A DNA stretch of 12,901 nucleotides from Candidatus Shapirobacteria bacterium (lineage in GTDB: Bacteria > Patescibacteriota > Microgenomatia > UBA12405 > JAHJSD01): the NCBI GenBank assembly GCA_027021145.1, contig JALUUX010000033.1, positions 1 to 12,901 of the forward strand. The letters run 5' to 3'. Shown here piece by piece: positions 12,739-12,901 of the stretch. The notes under the pieces were generated by a model, which saw nothing but the letters and a program-made list of their open reading frames with translations, was not told the origin of the DNA and ran no database searches. Numbering within the stretch: position 1 is the stretch's first letter; each line of letters opens with the position of its first letter. The translations under genes were made by a program, and so were the position numbers.

Positions 12739-12901
12739 AACTTAAAAAAATCATACTCGAAAATGTAAAGAGCTTTAAAGATCGTACCGAAATTAATTTT
12801 CGGGGTGATTTGAACATATTTATCGGACCTAATGCGGGAGGGAAAAGTAATTTATTCGAAATAATCCAAGGAATATTCAACGACATCGTATTTGAGAATA
12901 T
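12735..12901 (+). CDS. AAA/OLD/SMC-like ATPase, N-terminal fragment (cut by window edge)
   Basis: The first 55 codons of a P-loop ATPase. They begin MKLKKIILENVKSFKD, the N-terminal strand and helix typical of RecF/SMC/OLD-type ATPases, then LNIFIGPNAGGKSNLFEII, where GPNAGGKS (31-38) is the Walker A motif with Lys37 and Ser38. ATPases of this class power recombination proteins (RecF), OLD nucleases and several phage-defence systems; the missing C-terminal part (for example a TOPRIM or other nuclease domain) would decide which. The ATG at 12735 overlaps the stop of the upstream mini-ORF in an ATGA arrangement and has no Shine-Dalgarno of its own, indicating coupling. Standing behind hsdM and a NYN gene, a defence role is plausible but inferred. 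Confidence 0.82.
   Translation, partial: MKLKKIILENVKSFKDRTEINFRGDLNIFIGPNAGGKSNLFEIIQGIFNDIVFEN

Noticed and set aside
12701..12886. Minus-strand 61-codon open frame at the window end
   Set aside because: It is antisense to the ATPase start, whose Walker A motif and ATGA coupling are far better supported.
1..12901. tRNA, rRNA or other structured RNA genes and a prophage attachment site in a tRNA
   Set aside because: No cloverleaf-like or rRNA-like sequence was noticed by eye in the few short gaps; gaps are too small for most such genes.

Overview
The window is AT-rich and gene-dense, with short or overlapping gene junctions and almost no Shine-Dalgarno sequences. The gene set (a GT39 enzyme with an HPDE motif, a DUF2298 'YYY' membrane protein, a FemAB-type ligase, a compact UvrD helicase, RadC, a NYN protein) and the in-frame repeat insertions suggest a Patescibacteria/CPR-type bacterium, perhaps Microgenomates-like. 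This is inference from gene style; no rRNA or other marker is present. All genes read intact with the standard bacterial code.

Layout. Bases 1-68 (minus) hold the first 22 codons of a family-4 uracil-DNA glycosylase, cut by the window edge and divergent from a GT39-type membrane glycosyltransferase (92-1711). A GT4 glycosyltransferase lies on the minus strand (1671-2819); its 3' end overlaps that of the GT39 gene and it diverges from a plus-strand series that runs to the window end. That series starts with a LPG-synthase-TM/UPF0104 membrane protein (2841-3815), a PAP2 phosphatase (3808-4302) and a DUF2298 membrane protein (4319-6451). These five genes look like a cell-surface glycan assembly set using lipid-linked sugars. 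A UvrD/PcrA-type helicase (6499-8373), a FemAB-type peptidoglycan cross-bridge ligase (8409-9461) and RadC (9517-10182) follow.

From about 10186 the content changes to accessory or defence genes. A near-consensus promoter precedes a type I N6-adenine methyltransferase subunit carrying an extra N-terminal winged-helix-like region (10249-12000). A NYN-domain putative RNase overlaps its end (11984-12496). Next comes a 42-codon mini-ORF (12610-12738), a diverged second copy of the methyltransferase C-terminus, which overlaps the start of an AAA/OLD/SMC-like ATPase (12735 onward) cut by the window edge. No HsdS or HsdR is visible.

Two structural observations stand out. First, several short tandem arrays of different sequence share a 7-nt unit: four inside the DUF2298 gene, one beginning at the base after the uvrD stop codon, and one probable array in the GT39 gene. 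One array belongs to a compound palindromic element read in frame as protein. Second, the duplicated hsdM tail makes near-identical junctions to two different downstream genes, as if accessory genes slot in behind that tail. A perfect 28-bp palindrome lies just before the uvrD-like gene.
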